This document shows positions 15,879-22,640 of a stretch of 34,390 bases of DNA, piece after piece. Source of the DNA: Arthrobacter echini (GTDB lineage Bacteria; Actinomycetota; Actinomycetes; Actinomycetales; Micrococcaceae). Made by a program: the position numbers and the translations under genes. The stretch lies in contig NZ_SSWH01000017.1 of NCBI RefSeq assembly GCF_004803505.1, positions 1 to 34,390 of the forward strand, written 5' to 3'. Each line of letters opens with the position of its first letter. Position 1 is the first letter of the stretch. Below the pieces are notes generated by a model. It was not told the DNA's origin. It made no database searches and was given only the letters and a program-made list of their open reading frames with translations.

Positions 15879-16229
15879 GTGTCTGCCTATCTCAACGTGA
15901 TCGTCATGCTTCTGGTTGCTTTAGCCGTTGTTGGTGGGCTGTACGTCACATCTCGATCTACTGCTGTTTCCGCTGTTCCGATCGAAAGCGCGCCGTTCCT
16001 GTCAGGTTGGACACCCAGCGAACACGCACTGTCTCGATACCACGCTCGGTATTACCCGCTGACCATGCTCTTCCTCGCCTTCGACGTCGAAATGCTGTTC
16101 ATGTATCCCTGGGCTGTCATCGTCATGGCCTCCGGATTCGAAGCTGTGGCCGAGATGTTCATTTTTCTGGGTGTCCTGATGGCAGGAGTCGTATGGGCTT
16201 GGCGAGAAGGAGCCCTCCGGTGGACCTGA
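15879..16229 (+). CDS. nuoA: Complex I-like subunit A (NuoA homologue)
   Basis: A 116-residue protein with three membrane helices, the usual size and topology for NuoA/ND3. AFDVEMLFMYPWAV (residues 68-80) is the conserved second-helix signature with the acidic pair Asp69/Glu71. The loop between helices 1 and 2, which in canonical NuoA contains the invariant Glu-Cys-Gly near the quinone site, reads IESAPFLSGW here. The Cys is missing. AGGAGG five bases upstream fixes the GTG start. It is the first gene of the eight-gene operon, and its stop codon overlaps the next start region by 10 bp. It should sit beside NuoH and NuoJ at the base of the membrane arm. Confidence 0.9.
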   Translation: MSAYLNVIVMLLVALAVVGGLYVTSRSTAVSAVPIESAPFLSGWTPSEHALSRYHARYYPLTMLFLAFDVEMLFMYPWAVIVMASGFEAVAEMFIFLGVLMAGVVWAWREGALRWT

Positions 16230-17422
16230 CAAAGGCTTTGTCCGAGACGGCTGCACGACGACCTCACGTACTCCTCGTCGAAGTTCCCGGATGGAGTCAC
16301 ACCCGAATCTTTACGGAGCGTGAGCTTCTTCGACGGGGCTGGATTGAATCGAGCTCGCCCGCCGACTCGGACATTTTGTTGACCTGCGGTACTCCCTCAG
16401 ACGACTTGAGCGAAGTGCTGGACCGGGTGTGGGATCAATTTCCCGGGCCGCGAGTTCGAGTGAAGGTTCATGACCCAACTGAGGTGGTTGACGTACTTGA
16501 CCAAGCAAGGAAAGCGCTCGTCAACTGTTCAGCCCAACAGAAGGAGGCGTTCACCCGTACTGCGGCCAAAGTTTCCCCCGCGGTAGCCGCACAATCGTCC
16601 AGTTCCGATAATTCGGCCAACCCTGGTGCCGATGATGGCGGGATGGACCATGCCCAGATGGCCCACGGGGAGACGGCGCCCGGCGCCGACGACGGTGAGG
16701 TGGACCACAGCGGGATGGACCACAGCCAGATGGACATGCCGATGCCTGGTGGTATTGGTTTAGCTGAGGCGGGGGCGGACCGTGATGGTCTTGATCTTGA
16801 TGTGTTACATGTTTCGTTGGGTCCTGTGCTGCGTTATTGGCCTGCTGGGCTTGTGGTTCGTTGTGCTTTACAGGGCGATGTCATCACGGAAGCGTCGGTG
16901 GATCTGATGACTGGTTCACCGACGGTCAACGCTCCGGGTGTGGGGGAAAGGTCGGGCAGCTTGCCGGAAGCAGGGGGAGATAGAGCTCGTCTATTGTCCG
17001 TGCGTTACTGCGATCAGGTGGTAAGCCTGTTGGCGTTGATGGGGTGGGATCGGTTTGCCTTAAGGTGCTCCCGTGTCCGTGATGGGCTGTTGGGAGGGAT
17101 GCCTTTAGAGGATGCCGTGTCAGAGTTGAACGCTTTGGGGCGGGGGATCAGCCGTTCAAAGACATTCCGGTGGTCCTTCAAGGACTTACCGGAAATTCTG
17201 GAACGCTTGGATGTCCTGGTCGGCCGTGCTCGTTGGGTGCTCGAGGCTGACACTCCCTTCGGGAAACCTGCCCTGTGGCACACCGCACACGAGGAGAGTG
17301 CACGCCTGCAGCAGGTGCCGGGCATGATCGTTGGCCTTGACCTGTTTGCTGCTCGCCTGATCATCGCATCTTTGGGCTTGGACACTGTTGTCGCTGCAAG
17401 GGTGGGAGGAGTGGATGCCTGA
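16220..17422 (+). CDS. Degenerate NuoB-NuoD-like fusion protein with Met/His-rich linker
   Basis: A 400-residue soluble protein between nuoA and nuoH, where nuoB, C and D normally lie. Residues 1-100 (HVLLVEVPGWSHTRIF, then SPADSDILLTCGTPSDDL) have the alternating strand/helix pattern of a NuoB-type flavodoxin-like fold, but without the CC/C/C cluster that binds Fe-S centre N2. Residues 141-176 are a Met/His/Asp linker (MDHAQMAHG, VDHSGMDHSQMDMPMPG). Residues 195-230 (VLHVSLGPVLRYWPAGLVV) recall the NuoD N-terminus, 'V-x-x-GP-x-HP'. The C-terminal half is helical, with no nickel or quinone motifs that I can see. GTG 16220 follows AAGGAG by seven bases. From about 16,740 codon use becomes T-rich at third positions, as if the two halves have different histories. 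The fusion reading is inference. Confidence 0.6.
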   Translation: MDLTKALSETAARRPHVLLVEVPGWSHTRIFTERELLRRGWIESSSPADSDILLTCGTPSDDLSEVLDRVWDQFPGPRVRVKVHDPTEVVDVLDQARKALVNCSAQQKEAFTRTAAKVSPAVAAQSSSSDNSANPGADDGGMDHAQMAHGETAPGADDGEVDHSGMDHSQMDMPMPGGIGLAEAGADRDGLDLDVLHVSLGPVLRYWPAGLVVRCALQGDVITEASVDLMTGSPTVNAPGVGERSGSLPEAGGDRARLLSVRYCDQVVSLLALMGWDRFALRCSRVRDGLLGGMPLEDAVSELNALGRGISRSKTFRWSFKDLPEILERLDVLVGRARWVLEADTPFGKPALWHTAHEESARLQQVPGMIVGLDLFAARLIIASLGLDTVVAARVGGVDA

Positions 17423-18350
17423 CGGGGTTGTGCAGGTAGGCCTGCTGGGACCGGTTGTAGCAGCTGTACTCCTCGGGTGTGTGGCTTTTTTCGCGGCGGC
17501 GCTTGATGGGGTGTTTGTTGCTCGCCTGGAGCGTCGGCCTGTTCGTTCTGGTGTGGCTAGCCCGGTGTGGGAAGTGGCTCGGTTGTTGCGTCAGAGGCGT
17601 CGGTCTGTCGTGGCCGCGGATTCGTTGTTGTGGCGTGTTGGGGTATCGGGTCTGCTGGTCGTGGCGTTGTTGAAGGTAGCAGTGGTTCCGCTTGGGTCAT
17701 GGGTGGTAGCTGACCTTTCGGTGGGCGTGGTGTGGTTCAACGCCATGGACGTGATGGTGTGGGCACTGGTGTGGATGGCGGGTTGGGGGGCCAATAGTGC
17801 GTTTTCCCTCGTGGGCGGGTACCGGTTCCTCGGGCAGGCCCTGTCCTATGAGTTGCCCTTGATGTTTGCCTTAACGGCGCCCGTGGTTGCTGCGGGTAGC
17901 TTGCGCGTAGGAGACATCGTGACGGCCCAGGAGGGGCTGTGGTTTGTGGTGTGGATGCCGGTGGCATTCCTGGTTTTCTGCGCAGGGGTGATTGCCTTTT
18001 CGGTGTGGGGCCCTTTCAGCTCGGCATTGGGCCGGGACATCGGCGGAGGAGTGTTGGTGGAGCTGTCCGGGGTTGACCGGTTACTGCTGCTGGCTGGGCG
18101 GTATGCGCTACTAAGTGCCGGTGCCGGGTTGGCTGTGGCGTTGTTCTTGGGTGGCGGGTCTGGGCCTTTTGCTCCGCCGTGGGTGTGGACGTTGATGAAG
18201 ACGTTGGTCGTGCTGCTTGTGTTCGTCGGGGCACGTCGGGTGTTTGCTGTCGTACGACCGGACCGGTTGGTTGAAGCGGCCTGGATGGTCTTCCTGCCCG
18301 TGGTGCTCCTCCAGGTTCTTTTCGTCAGTCTGGTGGTGGTGGGGCGGTGA
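17415..18350 (+). CDS. nuoH: Complex I-like subunit H (NuoH homologue), divergent
   Basis: A 311-residue polytopic protein with about eight helices, slightly shorter than typical NuoH. Recognisable features are ALDGVFVARLERRPVRSG after helix 1 (canonical NuoH has a G-x-MQ-x-R-x-GPN loop here, and the GPN is lost), GGYRFLGQALSYELPL (canonical 'R-x-x-AQ-x-ISYE-x-PL') and IGGGVLVELSGVDRL (reduced form of the quinone-chamber loop). In complex I this subunit forms the quinone chamber and links it to the proton path. Loss of loop residues suggests altered quinone chemistry. The ATG at 17415 lies after GGGAGGAG and overlaps the preceding gene by 8 bp. Third codon positions are unusually T/G-rich. 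Confidence 0.85.
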   Translation: MPDGVVQVGLLGPVVAAVLLGCVAFFAAALDGVFVARLERRPVRSGVASPVWEVARLLRQRRRSVVAADSLLWRVGVSGLLVVALLKVAVVPLGSWVVADLSVGVVWFNAMDVMVWALVWMAGWGANSAFSLVGGYRFLGQALSYELPLMFALTAPVVAAGSLRVGDIVTAQEGLWFVVWMPVAFLVFCAGVIAFSVWGPFSSALGRDIGGGVLVELSGVDRLLLLAGRYALLSAGAGLAVALFLGGGSGPFAPPWVWTLMKTLVVLLVFVGARRVFAVVRPDRLVEAAWMVFLPVVLLQVLFVSLVVVGR

Positions 18351-18916
18351 GTGTCGTTCTCGGGGGGTTCTTTTGGTTCCTGGCTGTTGTCGCGGTCGCT
18401 GCGGGTGTTGCAGTGTTCCGGGTGGATTCCATGGCGCGGGCCACGTACGCCCTGGCTTTGTCTTTCGTCTCGGTCGGGGTGATGTTGCTGTTGTTCGATC
18501 TCGAGTACATCGGCGTGATCACAATCCTAATGATGGTGATGGAGATGGCCATCATGGCAATTTTTATGATCATGTTCATGGGAATGAATCCGGCCTTGAT
18601 GCCGATGAGCATGGTTCATAGCAAGCGCGGCTCGATGGTTTTGGCGGGTGGGGCGTTCGTTGTCCTGGCTGGTGGTGCCTTGTTGGTGCCCTGGCCAGCA
18701 CGGCGGGGGGTACCGGCGACGGATCTGACCCAGTCTCTTGGGGAGGCCATCATGGGTTCGAAGATGCTGGTGATGCTCACGGTGAGCCCGGTGCTGTTCG
18801 CCACGCTCGTCGCCGCCTTGGTGCTGGCCAGTCCACGGGGGCGGTACGACCGTTTTGGTGATGACTTGCGCATCTCGCCGCCACGCGGGCCTGAGCAAAA
18901 GGACGGCCAGTTATGA
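18347..18916 (+). CDS. nuoJ: Complex I-like subunit J (NuoJ homologue) with Met-rich helix
   Basis: A 189-residue protein with five predicted helices, normal for NuoJ. The N-terminal half (FRVDSMARATYALALSFV and LLLFDLEYIGVITI) matches the family. Where canonical NuoJ has the pi-bulge helix 'VYVGAIAVLFLFVIMML', this protein reads MMVMEMAIMAIFMIMFMGMN and continues ALMPMSMVH. That is 12 Met within residues 62-91, and the conserved Tyr and Gly-Ala pair are gone. Such a Met ladder is unusual and suggests Cu(I) contact or a modified helix (inference). GTG 18347 overlaps the nuoH stop by 4 bp; the end overlaps nuoK by 4 bp, so translation is coupled. Confidence 0.88.
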   Translation: MSVVLGGFFWFLAVVAVAAGVAVFRVDSMARATYALALSFVSVGVMLLLFDLEYIGVITILMMVMEMAIMAIFMIMFMGMNPALMPMSMVHSKRGSMVLAGGAFVVLAGGALLVPWPARRGVPATDLTQSLGEAIMGSKMLVMLTVSPVLFATLVAALVLASPRGRYDRFGDDLRISPPRGPEQKDGQL

Positions 18917-19215
18917 CACTTGATGCGGTGTTGGTTGTGTCTGCGGCCCTGTTCTGTGTGGGGTTGTACGGTGCGTTATCCCAACAAGTCGTCGTGATGG
19001 TGATGATGGGCCTGGAACTGATGCTTAACGGGGTCATCCTCGCGGTTGCGGGTTTGTGGTGGTTCCTCGCACCTGCCCCAGATGGGCAGGTGCTGTTACT
19101 GGTGGTAATCGCCGCGATGACCGTGGAAATGGCGATGGGCTTCGCTGTCGCTACCTTGCTTCACCGTTCACGGGAATCGGATATGACCGACACTGCAACG
19201 GACCTGTCCGGATGA
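18913..19215 (+). CDS. nuoK: Complex I-like subunit K (NuoK homologue)
   Basis: A 100-residue protein with three helices, the standard NuoK/ND4L size. It keeps both membrane glutamates of the proton-transfer chain: the one in MGLELMLNGV (helix 2) and the one in AMTVEMAMGFAVA (helix 3). This contrasts with losses in other subunits of the same operon. The start ATG overlaps the nuoJ stop, and the end overlaps the nuoL start, each by 4 bp. It is the MrpC-like element of the membrane arm. Confidence 0.93.
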   Translation: MTLDAVLVVSAALFCVGLYGALSQQVVVMVMMGLELMLNGVILAVAGLWWFLAPAPDGQVLLLVVIAAMTVEMAMGFAVATLLHRSRESDMTDTATDLSG

Positions 19216-21143
19216 GCGCGCTCCTCTGGATCGTAATCGGGCTGCCTGCGGTCGCCGGAACAGTACTGTGTCTGGGCGGAAACCGCCTGTCCAGGGCTGC
19301 GGTTCCCGTATCGCTGGGTGTCGCTGTGGTTGTCACCGTGCTCACTGCTGTCGTTGCTGTGGTTCGCCCCGGGATAACTGTGCCTTTCATTCAGGGTGCC
19401 GGTTTCGGCTTGGCCGTGGACTCCCTCTCGGCGGTCGTTCTTCCCTCGGTTGCGGTGGTTGCTCTGCTGGTACTGGTGTTTGCTGCAGCGAAAGACATCA
19501 CACCTGAGGTGGCGCCGCGGGCAAGGTTCAACGGTTTGATGCTCATCTTCGTTGCGTCCGTGATTGTGACTGTCACGGCGACAACGCTGCCGGCCCTGTT
19601 GTTCTCCTGGGAACTGATGGGCGCAATGTCTTATGCCCTGATCGGGTTTCAGTGGCAGGACAGTGACCGGGTTTCGGCCGGTCTGACCGCTTTCCTGACC
19701 ACCCGCGGCGCTGACCTGGGTTTGTATGCTGCTGCCGGTGCGGCCCTGGCTGCAGGCACTGGCCTGTCCCTGACGGACCTGGCCAGCGCCCCGGAGGGGT
19801 GGCGGCACATCATCGCGGCTGGGATTCTCGTGGCGGCATTGGGTAAGGCCGCGCAATTACCGTTTAGCTTCTGGCTCTCCCGCGCCATGGAAGGGCCGAG
19901 CCCGGTCAGCGCGCTCCTGCACTCGGCGGCGATGGTGGCGATGGGTGGGTATTTGCTGCTGCGCTTGGCGCCACTGCTGGAAGTCACAGGATGGGCCGCG
20001 AGTACAGCTGCCTGGGTCGGGGCCCTGACGGCCATGGCACTGGGGGCGGTCGCTGTGGCGCAGAAGGACCTCAAGCAGCTGTTGGCCGCGTCGACGGCTG
20101 CGCAGCTCGGCTTCGTGGTGCTCGGCGCCGGGCTCGGCGCGACAGCGGGGGGGACCGCACACCTGATATCTCATGCCGCGACGAAAGCCCTGCTGTTCCT
20201 TGTCGCCGGGGCTTGGCTGTCCGCGTTGGGGACCAAGAAACTCGCGGCTCTGCGGGGGGCGGGACGACAGTGGCCGCTGATCGGGGTAGCTTTCACTGTT
20301 GGGACGCTAAGCCTTGCAGGGGTTGCTCCACTCTCGCTGTGGGCGACCAAGGACGAGGTTCTTGCAGCAGCCCTAGAGGAATCCCCTGCCCTTTACATGG
20401 TGGGTTTGGCCGCATCCCTGCTGTCGGCAGCCTATGCAGGTAAGGCCCTGATCATCGTGTGGCGCCGGCCCGTTACAACGACCGCTTCCGGTTATGACAC
20501 CGAGGAACACGGCACCCGGCACATCGGGGTGTGGGAACGGGTTCCTTTAATCATCCTCGCCGGGGGTGCCGCGACGCTCGGCGTGCTCGCTCTACCCCCG
20601 GTCGGTAAGGTCCTGCGCATTGCCCTCGGTGACCAGGACTCGCCTACCGCGCAGTGGTGGGAACTGGCGCTTTCGGCGGTCCTGGCCATCGTTGTTCTCG
20701 CCCTGATCGCCCGCTTCGGCGTGAGAGAGCCCTCGTGGGCAGCAGGGTGGCTTGGCCTCGAGCGGGCGGCACACGCGCTTACCGTTCGTCCTGTGCTGGC
20801 CCTCGCCGGCGCCCTGGCTCGTTTCGATGATCGGGTGGTGGATCGTGGTGTGTGGTCCGGCGCAGCATATGTCGCCGGTACCGCCCGCGGTGCAGCACGT
20901 TTCGATGACGAACGCATTGATGGCACTGTTGGTGCCATATCCCGCGGTGGACTGTCCCTGGCCGCTACAGGAGCACGGGCAGACGCCAAGGGCGTTGATG
21001 CAGCGGTAGAGGCCACCGGCCGGGGCGCACGCAGGCTCGGTGCGCTGGCCCGTCGCCCACAAACAGGCCAGGTTCACCACTACTATGCCCAGGCCGCTGT
21101 AGTTCTCGCAGCGGCACTCGTCGTCCTACTCCTTGTGAGGTGA
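19212..21143 (+). CDS. nuoL: Complex I-like subunit L (NuoL homologue, antiporter-like)
   Basis: A 643-residue antiporter-like subunit, full family length. The proton-pathway residues are kept: Glu134 in LFSWELMGAMSYALIGF, Lys212 in ALGKAAQLPFSFWL, and the later lysine in LISHAATKALLFLVAGAW. AMEGPSPVSALLHSAAMV is a textbook NuoL segment. The C-terminus has the long amphipathic part that in NuoL forms the lateral helix HL. It contains two similar repeats (RFDDRVVDRGVW and RFDDERIDGTVG) before a final membrane helix. It should form the distal proton channel and clamp NuoM and NuoN. ATG 19212 overlaps the nuoK stop by 4 bp. Confidence 0.95.
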   Translation: MSALLWIVIGLPAVAGTVLCLGGNRLSRAAVPVSLGVAVVVTVLTAVVAVVRPGITVPFIQGAGFGLAVDSLSAVVLPSVAVVALLVLVFAAAKDITPEVAPRARFNGLMLIFVASVIVTVTATTLPALLFSWELMGAMSYALIGFQWQDSDRVSAGLTAFLTTRGADLGLYAAAGAALAAGTGLSLTDLASAPEGWRHIIAAGILVAALGKAAQLPFSFWLSRAMEGPSPVSALLHSAAMVAMGGYLLLRLAPLLEVTGWAASTAAWVGALTAMALGAVAVAQKDLKQLLAASTAAQLGFVVLGAGLGATAGGTAHLISHAATKALLFLVAGAWLSALGTKKLAALRGAGRQWPLIGVAFTVGTLSLAGVAPLSLWATKDEVLAAALEESPALYMVGLAASLLSAAYAGKALIIVWRRPVTTTASGYDTEEHGTRHIGVWERVPLIILAGGAATLGVLALPPVGKVLRIALGDQDSPTAQWWELALSAVLAIVVLALIARFGVREPSWAAGWLGLERAAHALTVRPVLALAGALARFDDRVVDRGVWSGAAYVAGTARGAARFDDERIDGTVGAISRGGLSLAATGARADAKGVDAAVEATGRGARRLGALARRPQTGQVHHYYAQAAVVLAAALVVLLLVR

Positions 21144-22636
21144 CCGTGCTCAGTCTCGTCATTTTCCTGCCCCTTGCTGCCGCCCTCGTACTGGCTGTGT
21201 TTCCCGGGATCAAGGACAGGGCAGCCCGATGGGTCTGGGTGGTGGTCGCCGCCGCTGATACCGCTCTTGTAGCTGGTATGTGGGCGGCATACGAGCAGCC
21301 TCCGGATGGTGGGTTGGCGTTCGAGGAGCAGGTCACGTGGATTCCGTCGGTGGGCAGCAGCTATCACATCGGCGCCGATGGCCTGTCCTTACCGTTGCTG
21401 GCATTGACTGTCGTTGTGTTCCTTGCTTGTTCTATTTACGCGTTGAGGGAACAGAACCGTCCCCGCGCACAGGCGGCCCTGTTCCTATTCCTGCAGACCT
21501 CATGCCTGGGTGTCTTCGCGGCACAGGACCTTATTTTGTTCTTTCTGTTTTTCGATTTGTCGATTGTGGGAATGTACTTCGTCATCGCAGGGTGGGGTCA
21601 CGGCAACGCGGCCCGGTCTGCGTTGAAATTCTTCCTGTACACGTTCCTGGGGTCATTGGCCCTGCTGCTGGGTTTCATCGGGCTGTATCTGTACTCCGAG
21701 CCGCGGACCTTCGACATGGTCGAGCTCGCCCGATTGGCTCCATTGAATGAAAGTCCCGTAGCAGGAGCAGTGATCCTCGGCGCAGTCCTCCTGGGGCTGG
21801 CCATCAAGACCCCCACCTTTCCCTTTCACACGTGGCTGCCGCCTGCACATACGGACGCACCGGCGATCGGGTCTGCGGTCCTTGCCGGGATCCTCCTGAA
21901 AATGGGCACCTACGGGTTCGTGCGCATCGCAATGCCAATGCTCCCAGCCGCATGGCGAGACTGGGCATGGGTGATCATCGTCGTCGGCGTCATCTCGGTG
22001 CTGTACGGGGCGCTGGTCGCGCTGGCCCAGACCGACTTGAAACGGATGATCGCCTACACCTCGGTCAACCATATGGGCTACGTCGTGCTTGCTGTCGGTG
22101 CAGCTGGGGTGGCAGGAGGAAGTGACGCGGCAGCGCGGGAAGTCGCCGTGACCGGGGCTCTCACCCAGATGGTCAGTCACGGTCTGATCACCGCTGCACT
22201 GTTCCTTCTCGCGGGTGTGCTCAAGGACCGGGCTGGCACCTACGACATGGACTCCTACGGGGGGCTGGCCCGTCCGGCACCGAGGTTCGCACTCCTGTTT
22301 GCCGTTGGAGCCTTTGCGTCCCTCGGGCTGCCCGGATTCAGCGGTTTTATCGCCGAGTTCCAGATCTTCGCGGGATCTATCGGTACTGTTCCGTGGGTAG
22401 CCGTAGCCCTCCCCGGGATCCTGATCACCGCTGCGTTGTTCCTTCTGGCCGTTCAGCGTCTCCTTACCGGAGAGGTGCGAGGACAGTCCGCTCAGGTCTC
22501 CGACCTGCGTACAACCGAGTTACTGTCCATCGGTACACTGTTGTGCTTGTCGATACTGATCGGTGTCGCTCCACGGGTACTCCTTGACCTGATCGAACCT
22601 GCCTCCGCCGCAGTCGTCGTCCTGGTTGGACGATAA
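21140..22636 (+). CDS. nuoM: Complex I-like subunit M (NuoM homologue, antiporter-like)
   Basis: A 498-residue antiporter-like subunit with about 14 helices. It keeps AIKTPTFPFHTWLPPAHTDAPAIGSAVLAG-type sequence (Lys in helix 7 region), LAQTDLKRMIAYTSVNHMGYV, and the final FSGFIAEFQIF motif. The helix-5 segment reads LILFFLFFDLSIVGMYFVIAG. The glutamate that is nearly invariant in NuoM ('FWE-L-x-L-x-P-MY') is Asp139 here, a conservative but notable change in the proton path. GTG 21140 overlaps the nuoL stop by 4 bp. It should form the middle proton channel. Confidence 0.95.
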   Translation: MTVLSLVIFLPLAAALVLAVFPGIKDRAARWVWVVVAAADTALVAGMWAAYEQPPDGGLAFEEQVTWIPSVGSSYHIGADGLSLPLLALTVVVFLACSIYALREQNRPRAQAALFLFLQTSCLGVFAAQDLILFFLFFDLSIVGMYFVIAGWGHGNAARSALKFFLYTFLGSLALLLGFIGLYLYSEPRTFDMVELARLAPLNESPVAGAVILGAVLLGLAIKTPTFPFHTWLPPAHTDAPAIGSAVLAGILLKMGTYGFVRIAMPMLPAAWRDWAWVIIVVGVISVLYGALVALAQTDLKRMIAYTSVNHMGYVVLAVGAAGVAGGSDAAAREVAVTGALTQMVSHGLITAALFLLAGVLKDRAGTYDMDSYGGLARPAPRFALLFAVGAFASLGLPGFSGFIAEFQIFAGSIGTVPWVAVALPGILITAALFLLAVQRLLTGEVRGQSAQVSDLRTTELLSIGTLLCLSILIGVAPRVLLDLIEPASAAVVVLVGR

Positions 22637-22640
22637 CCCT

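Noticed and set aside
15860..16219. Upstream extension of the NuoB/D-like gene to 15860 (520 residues)
   Set aside because: The extension overlaps nuoA completely and is Cys/Arg-rich nonsense. GTG 16220 has a good AAGGAG at proper spacing.
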